Shown here one piece after another: positions 5,571-7,008 of a DNA stretch of 7,008 bases (the stretch's first letter is position 1; each line of letters begins with the position of its first letter). This DNA is from Sulfurimonas sp. GTDB taxonomy: Bacteria > Campylobacterota > Campylobacteria > Campylobacterales > Sulfurimonadaceae. The notes below the pieces were generated by a model, which saw nothing but the letters and a program-made list of their open reading frames with translations, had not been told where the DNA came from and made no database searches. The position numbers and the translations under genes were made by a program. The stretch spans positions 1-7,008 of the forward strand of contig JALSKR010000263.1 of assembly GCA_026988735.1 (NCBI GenBank), in the 5' to 3' direction.

Positions 5571-6512
5571 ATGTTAACCTTTACACATCAAACTCTGACA
5601 CAAATCACAAAAGTATTACAAAATTACATCAGTACAATGCAGCCAAAAGAGATAATTTCATTTCAAGTACTCAACCCTGATATTGCAACTTCTTTGTATA
5701 ACGGTACACGCATTACATGTAATGGTCAAGAGTATATTTACCGTGGCTATAAAAGTTGGATGGATTTGGCACATATACTTAGATGCAGAATGCTTACACC
5801 ACAAATCGCTGATGAACATACCATTATTATGCGCTATGAAAAACTTGATGAAGACAGCAGTTTTCATACAAACATCACCGACAAAGAAGAAAAATACGGA
5901 GAAAATTCTATTTTCGGAGCAATTCACAAGAATGAAGAGACCTCTTTCATTTATAGTTACATACAGGCATTAGAGAATGTACATGTAAACAAAAGAAAAC
6001 GCATCTTGAATCTCGGTGTCAACAGTGGCGATGAGTTTGAAGTCATTGCCTCTTTGGCAGACAACTTTGAAGAACTCGAACTTGTCGGCATAGACTACTG
6101 CAAGTCTGCCATAACTGCCGCAAAAGAAAAATTTAGAGACAAACCCAACATCTCTTTACATGTAAGTGATATAAATGAACTTGAAAAACTAGACTTGGGA
6201 AAATTTGACCTCATCATCAGCATAGGAACACTGCAAAGCTCAAATCTTGCATTTAACAAAGTGTTGATGTCCATTGTACAAAACCAGCTCAAAAAAGAGG
6301 GAGCTGTGATACTGGGCTTTCCAAACTGTCGCTGGATAGACGGAGAGATGATATACGGAGCACGCGTAAAGAACTACGCTTTTTCAGAAATGGGACTACT
6401 CTACAAAGATGTCATCTTTGCAAAGAAGTACCTGCAGCAAAAAAAGTTTCGGGTTACCGTTACAGGAAAAGATTATATATTTGTAACAGCAACATCCATT
6501 CGCAAAGACTAA
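5571..6512 (+). CDS. Class I SAM-dependent methyltransferase, substrate unknown
   Basis: This 313-residue protein has a Rossmann-type SAM-binding domain from about residue 142. Motif I is ILNLGVNSGDE (145-155), a strand ending in acidic Asp175 follows (VGIDYCKSAI, 172-181), HVSDIN with Asp200 is the likely adenine-contact acid, and KFDLIISIGTLQ (211-222) is motif IV. The GVNSGDE form replaces the usual GxGxG glycines. About 140 residues precede this domain and contain a conserved-looking stretch, YNGTRITCNGQEYIYRGY (43-60), that I cannot assign; it may bind substrate. The C-terminal part has FPNCRWIDGEMIYGAR (250-265), also unassigned. Whether the target is RNA, protein or a small molecule is not evident. 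ATG at 5571 is preferred because a TATAAT box ends 6 nt before it. An in-frame TTG at 5502 would add 23 residues but overlaps the divergent gene and contains that promoter. Its stop codon overlaps the ygiQ stop by 4 bp. Confidence 0.85.
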   Translation: MLTFTHQTLTQITKVLQNYISTMQPKEIISFQVLNPDIATSLYNGTRITCNGQEYIYRGYKSWMDLAHILRCRMLTPQIADEHTIIMRYEKLDEDSSFHTNITDKEEKYGENSIFGAIHKNEETSFIYSYIQALENVHVNKRKRILNLGVNSGDEFEVIASLADNFEELELVGIDYCKSAITAAKEKFRDKPNISLHVSDINELEKLDLGKFDLIISIGTLQSSNLAFNKVLMSIVQNQLKKEGAVILGFPNCRWIDGEMIYGARVKNYAFSEMGLLYKDVIFAKKYLQQKKFRVTVTGKDYIFVTATSIRKD

Positions 6513-7008
6513 GAGGCAAATCCTGATACAAAATTCTCTTTTGCCACAACTATCTGTTTTTGCTTCTCTTTGCGTTTTGTATCTTTTTCTACAAATATTT
6601 TCTTTCTTGTTACCGGATCCATCTCCGTATAATACATAACAGCAGAATAGGTTCCGGGAGTCGGTGTAAAGACCTGTGCCTGTTCCGGATTCATTTGCAA
6701 CTCTTCTGTTGTAAAACGTTTCAACTCACGCATGTCTTTCTCTTCACAACCCGGATGCGCTGCTATAAGATAATAGGTTAAAAACTGCTTCTTTCCTGAT
6801 TCTTTGTTAAGCTTGTCATAGAGTTTTTTAAAATCAATGAGCGTCTGTTTGCCCGGTTTTCCCATCAACTCCAACACATGTTGCTGTGTATGTTCCGGTG
6901 CTACTTTCATCTGTCCTGATATATGATGTTCTACCATCTCTTTTAGGTAGCTGTACCCATGTTTTTTATCGGCTGTAATCAAGTCATACCGCACACCAGA
7001 AGCCACAA
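6509..7008 (-). CDS. ygiQ: YgiQ-family radical SAM protein, C-terminal part (5' end outside window)
   Basis: This is the last 166 or so codons of a YgiQ-type radical SAM protein. The frame is open to the right edge and no genuine start is present; the GTG at 7006 is internal. Family features visible are ASGVRYDL at the edge, SGQMKVAPEHT followed by VLELMGKPG, YYLIAAHPGCEEKDM, and QAQVFTPTPGTYSAVMYYTEMDP. All lie in the second half of the radical SAM barrel and the adjacent C-terminal region. The CxxxCxxC cluster-binding motif is in the missing N-terminal part. The family is widespread and usually 600-700 residues or longer, and its reaction is not established to my knowledge. The tail ends in a Lys-rich stretch (KDTKRKEKQKQ) and FVSGFAS. 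It converges with the methyltransferase, with overlapping stop codons and no intergenic space for a terminator. Confidence 0.92.
   Translation of the reverse strand, partial: VASGVRYDLITADKKHGYSYLKEMVEHHISGQMKVAPEHTQQHVLELMGKPGKQTLIDFKKLYDKLNKESGKKQFLTYYLIAAHPGCEEKDMRELKRFTTEELQMNPEQAQVFTPTPGTYSAVMYYTEMDPVTRKKIFVEKDTKRKEKQKQIVVAKENFVSGFAS

Noticed and set aside
5658..5973. Overlapping small open frames within the methyltransferase gene on both strands
   Set aside because: They have no ribosome binding sites or family motifs, and the methyltransferase frame explains the sequence.

Overview
The window looks like chromosomal core DNA from an AT-rich member of the Campylobacterota (Epsilonproteobacteria), most likely a Sulfurimonas-like sulfur oxidiser. 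The evidence is the low G+C content, the chain S4-domain protein / trpD / tsaE / lptB / rpoN (the tsaE-lptB-rpoN part resembles the Campylobacter arrangement as I remember it), the epsilon-type sigma-54 N-terminus, and a YgiQ-type radical SAM protein. No species can be named from sequence alone. I see no RNA gene, CRISPR array, insertion sequence, integrase or prophage gene.

Layout. Positions 1-3531 hold five genes on the minus strand that read leftwards and are almost certainly one operon. In transcription order they are a small S4 RNA-binding protein, trpD (tryptophan synthesis), tsaE (tRNA t6A modification), lptB (LPS export ATPase) and rpoN (sigma-54, running off the left edge). The first two junctions are 4-bp ATGA overlaps, tsaE/lptB overlap by 13 bp, and 14 bp separate lptB from rpoN. 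Positions 3532-3657 are a 126-bp AT-rich intergenic region with a 9-bp-arm inverted repeat, a weak operon promoter candidate, a possible terminator and a close match to a sigma-54 promoter facing right. Positions 3658-5508 (minus) encode a membrane-anchored GGDEF-EAL cyclic-di-GMP protein with both catalytic motifs intact. Positions 5509-5570 are a compact divergent promoter region. Positions 5571-6512 (plus) encode a class I SAM-dependent methyltransferase of unknown substrate. Its stop codon overlaps that of the convergent ygiQ 3' end (6509-7008, minus), which leaves the window at the right.

How the genes relate. The five-gene operon joins unrelated housekeeping jobs (translation quality control or RNA binding, tryptophan synthesis, tRNA modification, envelope biogenesis and an alternative sigma factor), and its overlaps suggest translational coupling. 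The c-di-GMP protein and the methyltransferase are transcribed apart from overlapping, opposed promoters, so their initiation may be mutually exclusive. I found no clear new defence or mobile system. The most useful leads are the sigma-54-like promoter directed antisense into the c-di-GMP gene, the face-to-face promoter pair with a probably leaderless methyltransferase mRNA, and the unassigned N-terminal regions of the methyltransferase and the c-di-GMP protein.
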